From Bacillota bacterium (lineage in GTDB: Bacteria; Bacillota; Clostridia; Lachnospirales; Lachnospiraceae): a stretch of 64,000 nt of DNA. The notes beneath the pieces are model-generated. The model was not told the DNA's origin. It was given only the letters and a program-made list of their open reading frames with translations, and ran no database searches. Position numbers and translations under genes: made by a program. Within the stretch, counting starts at the first letter, position 1; the number at the start of each line of letters is the position of its first letter. This document shows, piece after piece, positions 24,831 to 34,100 of the stretch. The stretch lies in contig JAEZOB010000009.1 in assembly GCA_023414355.1 (NCBI GenBank), positions 62,001 through 126,000 on the forward strand, written 5' to 3'.

Positions 24831-26012
24831 ATGAACGATACAAAATATGATCTTAGCCAAAAGGATGCAGTTCTTCTGTATTTTAAGGAGAAAGGATATG
24901 CTTTTGAGCCTTTTACGATTGAAGATATCAGCAGTGGAAACATGAATTATGTCTATCGAGCCAAAGACTTGAAAAAAGGGAAAACCTATATATTAAAGTA
25001 TGCAGCAGAGCATACAAGAATAAGCGAAGAAATCCCGGTAAGCATAGAGAGAATTAATATTGAAGCAAGAGTATTGATGATATACAGTAAAACTGTCCCT
25101 CAATATGTTCCTCGGGTGTATCAGTATGATGATCTTAATCAATGTATATTGATGGAGGATTACTCGGATTACGGTATACTACGGGATAAGCTGAACCAAT
25201 ATAAAATCATTCCTGATTTTGCGGAAAATCTTACAACTTATCTAGTGAAGAGTATCATATCAACGCTGAATATTGGTGAAGTTAGCGCTGCAAAGGGCAA
25301 CAGGCTTCAGAATATCGATAACCCCTTATGTGAAACAACAAAGACTTATGTTTTTTCTGAACCATTTATTAGAACCGGTAATTTTAATAATATATTCGAG
25401 CCTTCTAAAGAATTCATTGACTATGAGGTGTATCAGGACATTGAGTTACTTGACCAGGTTGAGAGGCTAAAGAAGCTATTTATCGATAAGAAACAGGCGC
25501 TGATCCACGGAGATTTACACACCGGTTCCATTTTTGTGAAACAATCTTCACTCATCGTATTTGATTATGAATTTGCATTTGTGGGTCCGATCGGTTTTGA
25601 TATCGGCAATTTACTGGCAAATCTAATTTTCTCGTGGCTGCATGCAAGAGCAATAGAGCAGAAGGAGGAGTTTATGCACTGGGTGGAGGCTACGATCAGA
25701 AACATCATAGATGGGTTTAAGAAGAATTTTGCCGAAGAATTATCTGCTCGGTTTCCTGCCATTGCTCAGTGTTCATTAGAATATATCACTGCCTATACGA
25801 ATGAGATTATTCATGATACAGCTGCTTTTGCAGGTGTTGAGCTGCTTCGTCGGGTCATTGGAATTGCTCATGTAAGTGATATCATTTCGATTGATAATTC
25901 TGACAAACGGGCAGAAGCAGAACGAATCGCGATTAGTCTTGCTAAAAAACTCATTAAGAATCATGAGCAATTCGATTCCGGTGAGGATTTTGTCAAGGAA
26001 ATGCTTTTATGA
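24831..26012 (+). CDS. mtnK: S-methyl-5-thioribose kinase
   Basis: The 393-residue kinase phosphorylates methylthioribose in the methionine salvage pathway. Visible motifs are GNMNYVYRAKD (glycine-rich loop region), YILKYA (ATP-binding Lys), the catalytic ALIHGDLHTGSI characteristic of MtnK, and IVFDYEFAFVGPIGFDIGNLLAN (metal-binding Asp). The ATG at 24831 follows GAGAGGGG. Its promoter carries the shared sulfur operator. No other mtn genes are adjacent. Confidence 0.92.
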   Translation: MNDTKYDLSQKDAVLLYFKEKGYAFEPFTIEDISSGNMNYVYRAKDLKKGKTYILKYAAEHTRISEEIPVSIERINIEARVLMIYSKTVPQYVPRVYQYDDLNQCILMEDYSDYGILRDKLNQYKIIPDFAENLTTYLVKSIISTLNIGEVSAAKGNRLQNIDNPLCETTKTYVFSEPFIRTGNFNNIFEPSKEFIDYEVYQDIELLDQVERLKKLFIDKKQALIHGDLHTGSIFVKQSSLIVFDYEFAFVGPIGFDIGNLLANLIFSWLHARAIEQKEEFMHWVEATIRNIIDGFKKNFAEELSARFPAIAQCSLEYITAYTNEIIHDTAAFAGVELLRRVIGIAHVSDIISIDNSDKRAEAERIAISLAKKLIKNHEQFDSGEDFVKEMLL

Positions 26013-26053
26013 GGGACACTCCTTCCAAAGGTTGTACCTAGAAGTTGCGTCTT

Positions 26054-26122
26054 AGGGATTTATCATCCCTGAAAAATATCGGCATAGTTTGGTATGTATT
26101 AACGACTATGCCGATTTTTCTT
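26054..26122. terminator. Terminator between convergent mtnK and membrane protein genes
   Basis: A small AGGGAT/ATCCCT hairpin (26054-26070) is followed by a long stem, 26071-26088 with 26105-26120, ending in TTTTTC and suitable for both directions. Confidence 0.75.
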
Positions 26123-26168
26123 GTTCTGGGATTTGCATTTTTATTCCATAGAAAGACAATGGATAAAT

Positions 26169-27425
26169 TTAATCCTTTCTGCTCCATCCGGAGTTTACTT
26201 TCAGGCTCCCGTCCTCCATCTGAATAATGCAATTCCAGAAATATGTTTTCATCCAGAGCTTTCCGGGCTTCGGCGACCAGCCGATCTGAGGGTTCATCTG
26301 AAAGTTGACAATGCCATCGGTACTCGTTATGGAATAGACTCCTCCTACCATGCCGTTGGCTTCGTCTATCCCGATGGAAAAATGCCCTTCGATTTGCGTA
26401 CCGCTTTTAAGCGATGCCACTTCAGGAATGGCTGGCGAAAACCTTATCCTTACCTCGCTGCTCCCGCAAGCGGCCGCTACCTGCTCGATCTCACTGTGTC
26501 CGTTATTATCAGCGATCATATAAACATTGTCCCCGTATGTTACTTCTCCTACCCCCGCCGGCACTGCTAAAGGCTCGATACTTCCGGTGTAATTCGGATT
26601 CAGCTTTTTTGACACGACCTGATCGGAATACCTCGAATAATAGACTTTTTTATAGTTAACAAAAGGAAGTAGAGTTGTAAGCTTCATTCCGGCGTCGTCG
26701 ATGCTGACTGATATCGCTGTACCTTCCTTCTGAACGAGCTCGAAACCATTCAGGAAGATCACGGGAAAGCCCGCGGGATTTTTGCTCGTGTCCCCGATTG
26801 GAGCAATGATTCTGTAATTGCCCGCGCTGTTTCTATTTTCTTTGACGGAGAAACTGATACGTCTATTCTGCTTATCTAGGAGAGACACGGCAAGGTCCAG
26901 ACCCTTATCAGTAACCGTAAAGTCAAATTTGCTGAAATTGGTCTCGATTAAATACGACTTGTTCATCAGCGCATCGTAACTCTGCTTATCTAGATCCAAG
27001 CCCTTTTGATAATAGATATCAACAGCCCCGTCATTTCGGTACGCGAACATACGGTAATAATCGGTATTATCCTGTTGTACCAGCTGCGGCTCAAAGGATT
27101 TGTAGATTTGGTCTCCCGTAAAGTCGACAAGGAAGAGCTTCTTCACCAAGATCGTATCCTGGTCGAACCTGACTAGCGGAAAGAAGTGGCTACCGCTTTC
27201 CCTGCTATAAATACCCGGATCATTTTTCCTGGATTCCATATAGCTTTCTTCATCGCATGGCTGGTTGTCGATCATCAACAGCAAGGGAAATTTCTGACTG
27301 ACGGCCAATTTTACCTCATCGCTTGCGAACCATTTCAGGATGAAAAACGCCACAGCCACGAGAAAAAGAAGTGTGACTATGATGCAAATTATTATTTTTG
27401 TGATGGAATAGACCTTTTTTTTCAA
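26169..27425 (-). CDS. Membrane-anchored extracytoplasmic protein of unknown function
   Basis: The 418-residue protein has one N-terminal membrane helix (about residues 10-30) and a long extracytoplasmic part. The TTG at 27425 has AGAGG upstream and lies 14 bases after the TetR gene stop. No family was recognised. The pattern of beta-rich segments (VDIYYQKGLDLDKQSYDAL, PVIFLNGFELVQKEG) suggests a secreted beta fold. This gene and its TetR partner look more GC-rich than the surroundings, a hint of transfer. Confidence 0.65.
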   Translation of the reverse strand: MKKKVYSITKIIICIIVTLLFLVAVAFFILKWFASDEVKLAVSQKFPLLLMIDNQPCDEESYMESRKNDPGIYSRESGSHFFPLVRFDQDTILVKKLFLVDFTGDQIYKSFEPQLVQQDNTDYYRMFAYRNDGAVDIYYQKGLDLDKQSYDALMNKSYLIETNFSKFDFTVTDKGLDLAVSLLDKQNRRISFSVKENRNSAGNYRIIAPIGDTSKNPAGFPVIFLNGFELVQKEGTAISVSIDDAGMKLTTLLPFVNYKKVYYSRYSDQVVSKKLNPNYTGSIEPLAVPAGVGEVTYGDNVYMIADNNGHSEIEQVAAACGSSEVRIRFSPAIPEVASLKSGTQIEGHFSIGIDEANGMVGGVYSITSTDGIVNFQMNPQIGWSPKPGKLWMKTYFWNCIIQMEDGSLKVNSGWSRKD

Positions 27426-27438
27426 TTTGATTAACCTC

Positions 27439-28029
27439 TTACTTCGTTAGTTTTTTATATACCAGCCTTATACTGGAAATAATTTTGGATTTCAATTCTG
27501 CCTTCTCCTGAATAAAGCTTCTGTGATTGATCCAGATACTCAGCTCTCCATGAAGATATCTCAGAATAATGCCGCTGATCACTTCGGCCTCCTCCTTTAT
27601 AAGCTCTCTTTCGCTTGCCTCCATGAGAGACCTCGTAAAGATTTCCGCAGGCTGAAACAGGATTTTCCTTACTTCCGGTGTCGGTTCGCCGTTCAGTGGT
27701 TCAAACCAGATCAATCGATACCACCCCTCGTGATCAAAGGAAAAGTCAATAATATTTGATATCGTTTGGAATAATTTTTCACCGGGATCATTCTGCTTCT
27801 CCGTATCTTTCAAACAAAATGTGATCATTTTAACGAGCACGTTTCCGAGAGCTTGCCAGTAGATCTCTTCAAGATTGTCAAAATAATTGTAAAGATTTGT
27901 GTGCGCGCAGCCCATCTCTTTTGCAATTACTCTCAGGGAAACATTCCTGAGCCCTTTGCTTTCATCGATCATTCTAACCGCAGCCTCTATAACCGCTTCT
28001 TTGATGACGTTATTTTCTTTATTTTGCAT
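27439..28029 (-). CDS. TetR family transcriptional regulator
   Basis: This 196-residue protein has the HTH VSLRVIAKEMGCAHTNLYNYFDNLEEIYW near residues 30-60. The ATG at 28029 is preceded by AAGGAGG and by two overlapping palindromes that cover its promoter. It forms an operon with the membrane-anchored unknown. Confidence 0.88.
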   Translation of the reverse strand: MQNKENNVIKEAVIEAAVRMIDESKGLRNVSLRVIAKEMGCAHTNLYNYFDNLEEIYWQALGNVLVKMITFCLKDTEKQNDPGEKLFQTISNIIDFSFDHEGWYRLIWFEPLNGEPTPEVRKILFQPAEIFTRSLMEASERELIKEEAEVISGIILRYLHGELSIWINHRSFIQEKAELKSKIISSIRLVYKKLTK

Positions 28030-28045
28030 CCGTAAAGTCCTCCTT

Positions 28046-28104
28046 ATTACCAATGGTAATTACCAGTGGTAATAAGATAGCATAAAGAGATCCGCTCTGT
28101 CAAT
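28046..28104 (-). promoter_or_regulatory. TetR promoter with two overlapping ATTACCA-N-TGGTAAT operators
   Basis: ATTACCAATGGTAAT (28046-28060) and ATTACCAGTGGTAAT (28059-28073) are perfect 15-bp palindromes sharing two bases. On the minus strand TTGACA (28104-28099) lies upstream with a -10-like CTATCT or TATCTT abutting the operators. Confidence 0.8.
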
Positions 28105-28260
28105 ACTTTTTTGGGGAATTTATTGACGAACCGGTCAAATCATAGATGCTGTATTCGAAATTTATTAAGATGCTGGGCGGGAGAACATTTGTAAGGCTTT
28201 TTATAGATCAAAGTACCAAAGGGTGCTTTTGTCTCTTTCATCATATATAAATAAAACATA

Positions 28261-28282
28261 AAGCATATTAAACATATATGAA
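28261..28282 (+). promoter_or_regulatory. Sulfur-regulon operator, upstream copy
   Basis: CATATTAAACATATATGAA at 28264-28282 matches the shared box. It lies upstream of the -35 of the rhodanese operon. Confidence 0.65.
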
Positions 28283-28299
28283 AAAATTATAAATATATA

Positions 28300-28363
28300 T
28301 TGACAACAATGGATAATAATGGTATCATCCATTCATGCAATTCATATAATACATATATGAATT
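28300..28363 (+). promoter_or_regulatory. Rhodanese-operon promoter with downstream operator
   Basis: TTGACA (28300-28305), 17 bases, TATCAT (28323-28328). The operator at 28339-28363 is a long dyad, AATTCATAT and ATATGAATT arms, containing CATATATGAA. It is the most symmetrical copy of the box and explains why no gene should be placed across it. Confidence 0.8.
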
Positions 28364-28449
28364 GTAAAGAATATTTATCTAAGGGAGATAAAGTGAATTA
28401 TTATACTGTTCCAAATTTCATAGATATTCAAAGAAATGGAGGATTTCAA

Positions 28450-28524
28450 ATGTTCGAGGAGAAATGGGCTGGGATTATAGAAACCCTGGAATTAGAATAT
28501 TCCATACGATGTCGCAGGCATTAA
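28450..28524 (+). CDS. Putative 24-residue leader peptide
   Basis: An ATG at 28450 has an ideal GGAGG 7 bases upstream and encodes 24 residues, beginning MFEEKWAGII and ending SIRCRRH. It lies between the sulfur-regulated promoter and the rhodanese gene, 53 bases ahead of it. The short length and the Cys/Arg/His-rich C-terminus recall the leader peptides annotated before sulfur operons in actinobacteria, but the resemblance is thematic only. A regulatory upstream peptide is inferred. Confidence 0.55.
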   Translation: MFEEKWAGIIETLELEYSIRCRRH

Positions 28525-28577
28525 TTTTATTAAGTACAATTTATAAATGAATGAACAATTAATAGGAGGACAATGAA

Positions 28578-29606
28578 ATGAAGGGTAAAAAATTAACTGC
28601 GATAGTATTGGTAATTGTGGTGATAGCTGCAAGCTTTGCAGCATGCCAAAAGCAAGATTCAAAGGTAAGCAGCGACGGGGCGAACAGATCCATCAGAACT
28701 GCGGATAATAATTCAGAAGTATTGCCGGCACCTACAGAGGTGAAGGAAGAAGATGGGGAACAAGCACTTTTTGACCAATATGTTTATTCTGTGGAAAAGC
28801 TACAAGCAGAGTATGATAAAGTAATTGTTTTAGATGCACGCTCTCAGGAAGTTTATGATAAGGGACATTTACCAAATGCTGTTCGTGCTACCTGGCAGGA
28901 ATGGTCCAATGTAGAGGTTGCACAGGATAGCGGCGAGTGGGCACATATTCAGTCCTATGATAAATTATCTAAAATCTTTGGTGATTTAGGAATTGACGGT
29001 ACAAAGCCGGTTGTCATTTACACGGATACTCAGGCCGGATGGGGTGAAGAAGGCCGTCAATTGTGGACCTTCAGAGTATTTGGTTTGACCAATACCTACA
29101 TACTGAATGGTGGCATCAAAGCATGGAAGGATGCAGGAGGAGAGATTTCTACGGAAGCAACAGCAATCACACCTGTCACCGGTCCTACAGCCAATCCGGA
29201 TGAAAACTTAATCGCAGAAACAGAGTATGTTGCTGCTAATCTGGATAAGATTAATATCCTGGATACAAGAGAGGATGCCGAATTTGCAGGTACAAAAAAT
29301 TATGGTGAGAAGACCAACGGCAGAATACCGAACTCAAAGCATATCTGGTTTAAGGATTTCTATAACGCAGATGGCACACTTCTGACTCCTGTGCAGATCA
29401 GAGCAAGAGTGGAGGCGCTTGGTTATGAACCTGAGGACGAAGTAATCCTATATTGCACCGGTGGTATTCGTTCCGGCTTTACTACAATCATTCTACGAGC
29501 AGCAGGATATACCAAAGCGCGTAACTATAATGTAAGCTTCAGTGCCTGGGCAGGAACCGGTCAGACAATTGATTCAAAAGAATTAACTGAGTTGGAAGTA
29601 TATTAA
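28578..29606 (+). CDS. Rhodanese-domain lipoprotein (sulfurtransferase)
   Basis: The 342-residue protein has a signal peptide with lipobox FAAC (Cys23). It has two rhodanese domains, about residues 65-190 and 205-340. The second holds the active-site loop CTGGIRSG; the first has TDTQAGWG there and lacks the cysteine, the usual inactive-plus-active pattern of thiosulfate or mercaptopyruvate sulfurtransferases. It is the first large gene of the rSAM/selenodomain-type operon and should act outside the membrane on thiosulfate-like donors. Confidence 0.88.
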   Translation: MKGKKLTAIVLVIVVIAASFAACQKQDSKVSSDGANRSIRTADNNSEVLPAPTEVKEEDGEQALFDQYVYSVEKLQAEYDKVIVLDARSQEVYDKGHLPNAVRATWQEWSNVEVAQDSGEWAHIQSYDKLSKIFGDLGIDGTKPVVIYTDTQAGWGEEGRQLWTFRVFGLTNTYILNGGIKAWKDAGGEISTEATAITPVTGPTANPDENLIAETEYVAANLDKINILDTREDAEFAGTKNYGEKTNGRIPNSKHIWFKDFYNADGTLLTPVQIRARVEALGYEPEDEVILYCTGGIRSGFTTIILRAAGYTKARNYNVSFSAWAGTGQTIDSKELTELEVY

Positions 29607-29635
29607 GTAAATGGGGAAATCGGAGGCTTTCATAG

Positions 29636-30592
29636 ATGAATAAGAAAAGGTTGATGACAATTTTACGATTTGGTATATCGGTGATATTACTGATCCTCGT
29701 GGTGAAGCTGGCCGATTTAAAGAAAATTGTTGAGGTACTTCGGGATATTAATCAACTATGGCTGCTTCCGATTTTCCTTCTTATTGCATTATCGGTTTTA
29801 ATAAGTGCAATGAAGTGGAATACCTTGCTGAAGGCGCAAGGAGTCAATATCAAAGCAATTACTTTATTTCAATACTATAATTGCGGTTTGTTTTTTAATA
29901 ATTTCCTGCCATCAAGCATAGGCGGGGATGGGATTAGGATCTTCCTTGCAGGAAAGAAAACAGACAATTTTTCCGCAGCCGCAGCTTCGGTTATCATGGA
30001 ACGAACAATCGCTACGGTATCTCTGGCTTTTTTAGGAATAGTAAGTTCTGTTTTTGCGATGCATCCATCAAAAATAGCAGTTATTCTTATGATTGCTATT
30101 TTTATTACCGGTATAGCACTGGCTTTTATCCTGATATCAGGATGGGTTCCGGGAAAGCTTATAACTCATGATGGAAAAATAAGCAGGGCGTGGATTAAAT
30201 TTGCAGCTTCAGCAAAGGAACTGCAAAAACGAAAAAAGCAGCTACTATTGTGCTTTACTCAATCGCTCCTATTTCAAGTGATTGTTGCCTTTGTGATCGG
30301 AGCAATCATTAAGGGGCTTGGTCAGCCTGGATTAAAGCTCCCGGATCTGTTTCTAGTAACCAGTGCTTCCTCTGTGTTGGCGATGGTTCCGTTAGGCCTG
30401 AATGGATATGGTATGAGGGAAGGCGCATATATCTATTTGCTCAAAACGTTTGGTTACACAACCTCACAGGCGGTAACCGTCTCAATTCTGTTTGCCCTTT
30501 TTGTGACCCTTTATAGTCTGGTCGGCGGAGTCAATTGGTTGATCTTAAATAAACCTTCCCAAAAAACAGAAAAGATAACAAAGGCGATTTGA
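29636..30592 (+). CDS. YbhN/LPG-synthase-TM family membrane protein (flippase-like)
   Basis: The 318-residue protein has eight membrane segments. Landmarks are FFNNFLPSSIGGDGIRI, VIMERTIATVSL and LGLNGYGMREGAYIYLL, the conserved motifs of the lysylphosphatidylglycerol synthase TM / UPF0104 family. RBS GGAGG precedes the ATG. It lies 29 bases after the rhodanese gene. It may move a lipid-linked product across the membrane, which is inference from the family. Confidence 0.85.
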   Translation: MNKKRLMTILRFGISVILLILVVKLADLKKIVEVLRDINQLWLLPIFLLIALSVLISAMKWNTLLKAQGVNIKAITLFQYYNCGLFFNNFLPSSIGGDGIRIFLAGKKTDNFSAAAASVIMERTIATVSLAFLGIVSSVFAMHPSKIAVILMIAIFITGIALAFILISGWVPGKLITHDGKISRAWIKFAASAKELQKRKKQLLLCFTQSLLFQVIVAFVIGAIIKGLGQPGLKLPDLFLVTSASSVLAMVPLGLNGYGMREGAYIYLLKTFGYTTSQAVTVSILFALFVTLYSLVGGVNWLILNKPSQKTEKITKAI

Positions 30593-30791
30593 GCACATAA
30601 TAAAATAAAACGATTACTTATAATCCTCAGAATAACCATAGCTTATCTTAAGTGCATGAATCTTCTTACAGAATAAGTGGCATATGGGAAGGTTCAAACT
30701 TAGTATTTCATCATTAAAATTATCCTCAGGCTTATCCATAGGATATGAAGAGGAGCTTAGAAAATAATCTTCAGGAAGGGTATGATAATTT

Positions 30792-31496
30792 ATGAATAAA
30801 AAACTAAAAATTATACTTATGATTGTACTTCCGCTTATTATCGCCGTATTATTTGTAATCCCGGAGAGCAGGGCAGCTATAGCTAAATTCGCGAAGATAT
30901 TGTCAACTGCGAATACGGAACCGGTAATTGCATATATTCGTTCCTTTGGTTCGCTGGCTATCATAGTTTCTTTTGCACTTATGGTATTTCAGTCTTTGGC
31001 AGCACCATTTCCGGCATTTTTGATTACCTTCGCCAATGCGGCAGTCTTCGGATGGATCGGTGGCGCAGCCTTATCCTGGAGTAGCTCCATGGTAGGGGCA
31101 GCAGCATGCTTTGGTATAGCCAAGTTATATGGTCGTGATGCCGTATCGAAATTAACCGGTAAGACTGCCTTGTCATCAGTAGATGATTTCTTTCATAAAT
31201 TTGGAGCAAAATCAATTGTTATCGCAAGACTATTACCATTTATGCCATTCGATATCGTAAGTTATGCTGCCGGTTTGACATCGATGAAGTTCTGGCCGTT
31301 TTTTCTGGCGACAGGCATCGGACAGTTACCGGCTACCATTATCTATTCCTATGCTGGGAAAATGCTGGGTGGTGGTGCAAAGACATTTGTAACAGGATTA
31401 TTTATAGTTTTCTCACTGTTTGGTTTGACCTCAATTATACGATCTATTTATAATCAGAAGGTCGGGAAAACAAAGAAAGTGAATTCCGGTTCATAA
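30792..31496 (+). CDS. TVP38/TMEM64 family membrane protein
   Basis: This 234-residue DedA-superfamily protein has FPAFLITFANAAVFGWIGGAALSW and the signature IARLLPFMPFDIVSYAAGLTSM..FFLATGIGQLPATIIYSYAG. TVP38 proteins are regular members of rSAM/selenodomain gene clusters. It is separated from the flippase-like gene by 199 bases with no clear terminator or promoter. Confidence 0.85.
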   Translation: MNKKLKIILMIVLPLIIAVLFVIPESRAAIAKFAKILSTANTEPVIAYIRSFGSLAIIVSFALMVFQSLAAPFPAFLITFANAAVFGWIGGAALSWSSSMVGAAACFGIAKLYGRDAVSKLTGKTALSSVDDFFHKFGAKSIVIARLLPFMPFDIVSYAAGLTSMKFWPFFLATGIGQLPATIIYSYAGKMLGGGAKTFVTGLFIVFSLFGLTSIIRSIYNQKVGKTKKVNSGS

Positions 31497-31535
31497 ATTT
31501 TACGTGATATCGGATCTATGAAAGGGAGAGATAAC

Positions 31536-32510
31536 GTGAAGGTTTCTTTGACTCAAGATAAAAATTTCATAGAAAAACTGAAGGAGTATAAGGTTGATCT
31601 TAAGAGAAAGCAAATTGATACCTTACAGTTAAATATTACAAGAAAATGTAACCAGGCATGTATCCATTGCCATGTGAATGCCGGTCCGACAAAAACGGAG
31701 GAGATGTCGCTTGAGTTGATTCACAGGGTCCTTGATCTACTGGATAGGGATTCATCAATTAAAACAATTGACATCACCGGTGGTGCTCCGGAATTAAACT
31801 CAAATTTTAGATATCTGATCAGAGAATTGAAGAAGAGAAATAAAAACATCATTGATCGGTGTAATCTGACGGTTCTTTTGGAGAGCGGACAGGAGGATAC
31901 AGCGAAATTCTTAGCACAAAATAATGTTACCATCATCGCCTCTTTGCCATGTTACTTAGAAAAAAATGTGGATTCTCAAAGAGGCAGTTCCATATACAAA
32001 AAAAGTATCCAGGTATTAAAGCGGCTGAATGAATTGGGATACGGAAAAGCAGAAGGCAGGCTGATCTTAAATCTGGTTTATAACCCAGGCGGAGCTTTTT
32101 TGCCGGGAAATCAGAAGGAATTGGAAGTAGATTATAAAAGGGTATTGTTAGAAGAGCATGGCATTACCTTCAATCGGCTGTTGACAATTACCAATATGCC
32201 AATCAACAGATATGCTGAAGTACTGCAAAAAGAAGGGCAATACGAGGAATATTGTAATCTGTTGGTTTCAAGCTTTCATCCTGGTAACGCCGACAGAATC
32301 ATGTGTAAGTCACAAGTTTCAGTGGGCTGGGACGGAGTATTGTATGATTGTGACTTTAATCAGGCGCTTGGAATTTCGATTTTATCGGATAGGAATACAA
32401 TCCTGGAGCTGGAGAGCTTTTCGGAGGTGACTAAGTCAATCTTTTTTGGCACACATTGCTACGGATGCACAGCGGGATGCGGAAGCTCCTGCCAAGGGAG
32501 CTTAGCGTAA
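31536..32510 (+). CDS. ArsS-like radical SAM/Cys-rich enzyme
   Basis: The 324-residue radical SAM enzyme has the CNQACIHC (CxxxCxxC) cluster motif at about residues 40-47, TGGAPELN, and the Cys-rich tail HCYGCTAGCGSSCQG. This layout is that of the rSAM/selenodomain protein (TIGR04167) later associated with arsenosugar synthesis as ArsS. GTG at 31536 follows GGGAGAG; ATG 31518 has no good site. In other bacteria the tail can contain selenocysteine; here all positions are Cys. The substrate in this operon is unproven. Confidence 0.88.
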   Translation: MKVSLTQDKNFIEKLKEYKVDLKRKQIDTLQLNITRKCNQACIHCHVNAGPTKTEEMSLELIHRVLDLLDRDSSIKTIDITGGAPELNSNFRYLIRELKKRNKNIIDRCNLTVLLESGQEDTAKFLAQNNVTIIASLPCYLEKNVDSQRGSSIYKKSIQVLKRLNELGYGKAEGRLILNLVYNPGGAFLPGNQKELEVDYKRVLLEEHGITFNRLLTITNMPINRYAEVLQKEGQYEEYCNLLVSSFHPGNADRIMCKSQVSVGWDGVLYDCDFNQALGISILSDRNTILELESFSEVTKSIFFGTHCYGCTAGCGSSCQGSLA

Positions 32511-32532
32511 GCACAGAGAATAAAAACAAAAA

Positions 32533-32580
32533 AATATAACACAAAGAATATAACACAAAGAATATAACACAAAGAATATA
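32533..32580 (+). repeat. 14-bp tandem repeat, about 3.4 copies
   Basis: AATATAACACAAAG is repeated at 32533-32546, 32547-32560 and 32561-32574, with a partial fourth copy, in the spacer between the radical SAM gene and the cysteine synthase fusion. Confidence 0.9.
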
Positions 32581-32603
32581 AACACCGGGATGGAGTCGTA
32601 GGT

Positions 32604-34085
32604 ATGAAAATAGCAGAGGATTTGACCAAATTAATCGGTAATACACCGTTAGTCAGAATAAGTAAAATTAACCCGTCTGAGGCTGAAATTGTAGCTAAGC
32701 TCGAGATGTATAATCCACTCTCCAGTGTGAAGGATCGGGTAGGATTTTCGATGATAGATGCTGCCGAAAAGGAGGGGTTAATTAAGCCTGGAGATACCTT
32801 GATTGAGCCTACCAGCGGCAATACAGGGATTGGTTTGGCGTTTGTCAGTGCTATTAAGGGATATAGGCTGATACTCACAATGCCTGAAACTATGAGTATT
32901 GAACGTAGAAAAATACTTCATGTATTGGGTGCAGAGGTGGTTTTGACGGAAGCCTATGAGGGTATGGATGGTGCTGTAAAAAAAGCAAAGGAACTGGCTG
33001 AAACGATACCAAATGCATTTATCCCGCAGCAATTTGCTAATTCCAATAACCCGGAGATTCATAGACGGACAACAGCGGAAGAAATCTGGAACGATACTGA
33101 CGGAAAGGTGGATGTATTCATTGCTGGAGTGGGAACAGGTGGAACCTTAACGGGAGTCGGACAGATTCTCAAGCAAAGGAATCCCAATATTAAAATCATT
33201 GCCGTCGAGCCCTTTAAATCTGCAGTATTGTCCGGTGGTATCGCAGCTCCTCATAAATTACAGGGAATTGGAGCCGGCTTTATACCTCCTGTTTTGGACA
33301 GAGATATCATTGATGAGATTATTACAGTAAAGGATGAAGATGCTGGAGAGACAGCCAGGGAGCTATCGAAGAAGGAGGGACTTCTGGTCGGGATTTCCTC
33401 AGCAGCCGCCCTGTGGGCAGCTCTTGAAGTTGCCAAGCGTCCGGAGCATCAAGGGCAAAGGATTGTCACGGTATTCCCCGATTCCGGAGAGCGCTATTTA
33501 AGTACCTGGTTATTTGATGATTTCGATAGTACGAAGGATAATCTAAAGCTGAGTGAAGAGGTGTTAGAAGATAATTCAGAGCTTTCACCGGCAGTCGCAT
33601 TATCCCTTCGATATTTCCGAAATGGGCTTTACTGCAGTGAGGCCATTCTTAAAGCCTTTAACGAAGCATATCATCTGGGCCTTCCGGATAATTTCTATAA
33701 AATAGCGACAGGATTCGGATCGGGACTGGGGGAATCGGGCTGTACCTGTGGGGCAGTTGCTAGCGGTGTCATGATATTAGGATTGATTGCAGGACGTAAT
33801 AAAGCATATGAATCAGAACGAATGGTATATTTAGCAGTCAATGAATTACACAAGAGATTTAGAGAAGCGCATAAAGCAATTTGCTGCCGGGTACTGACTA
33901 AAAATGTGAAGTGGAATTCGGCAGAGCATAAAATTAAATGTGAAGAGTATGTTGTGAGCGCAGCCAAAATCACAGAGGATATAATCCGTAAGAACTTATA
34001 TGAATTCTTACCACAGGGAGGTGGCAAAGCACTTCCGGTGAAGAAAAATCCTCTGGCGCTGTTTCGAAGAATTAATAGTAAATAA
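32604..34085 (+). CDS. Cysteine synthase fused to a C_GCAxxG_C_C domain
   Basis: The 493-residue protein has two domains. Residues 1-310 are a complete O-acetylserine sulfhydrylase, with PLP lysine in NPLSSVKDR (Lys43), phosphate loop TSGNTGIG and [14 protein letters not shown]. Residues 330-470 are a C_GCAxxG_C_C family domain with [31 protein letters not shown] and KCEEYV, giving conserved cysteines that probably bind a metal or a sulfur/selenium ligand. The fusion places a sulfide-fixing enzyme in the rSAM operon. RBS is weak (GGGATGGAG). Confidence 0.9.
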   Translation: MKIAEDLTKLIGNTPLVRISKINPSEAEIVAKLEMYNPLSSVKDRVGFSMIDAAEKEGLIKPGDTLIEPTSGNTGIGLAFVSAIKGYRLILTMPETMSIERRKILHVLGAEVVLTEAYEGMDGAVKKAKELAETIPNAFIPQQFANSNNPEIHRRTTAEEIWNDTDGKVDVFIAGVGTGGTLTGVGQILKQRNPNIKIIAVEPFKSAVLSGGIAAPHKLQGIGAGFIPPVLDRDIIDEIITVKDEDAGETARELSKKEGLLVGISSAAALWAALEVAKRPEHQGQRIVTVFPDSGERYLSTWLFDDFDSTKDNLKLSEEVLEDNSELSPAVALSLRYFRNGLYCSEAILKAFNEAYHLGLPDNFYKIATGFGSGLGESGCTCGAVASGVMILGLIAGRNKAYESERMVYLAVNELHKRFREAHKAICCRVLTKNVKWNSAEHKIKCEEYVVSAAKITEDIIRKNLYEFLPQGGGKALPVKKNPLALFRRINSK

Positions 34086-34100
34086 AAGCGGGGATATTGA

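Noticed and set aside
28300..28449. Longer version of the small frame starting at the -35 of the rhodanese promoter
   Set aside because: It would start inside the promoter and run through the operator; the internal ATG at 28450 with GGAGG is the credible start.
30614..30964. 116-codon minus-strand frame between the flippase-like and TVP38 genes
   Set aside because: Most of it is antisense to the TVP38 coding region and there is no ribosome site; only the last third covers the spacer.
31536..32510. Selenocysteine codon in the ArsS-like enzyme or its neighbours
   Set aside because: All cysteine-rich motif positions are encoded by ordinary Cys codons, and no in-frame TGA is bypassed by homology.
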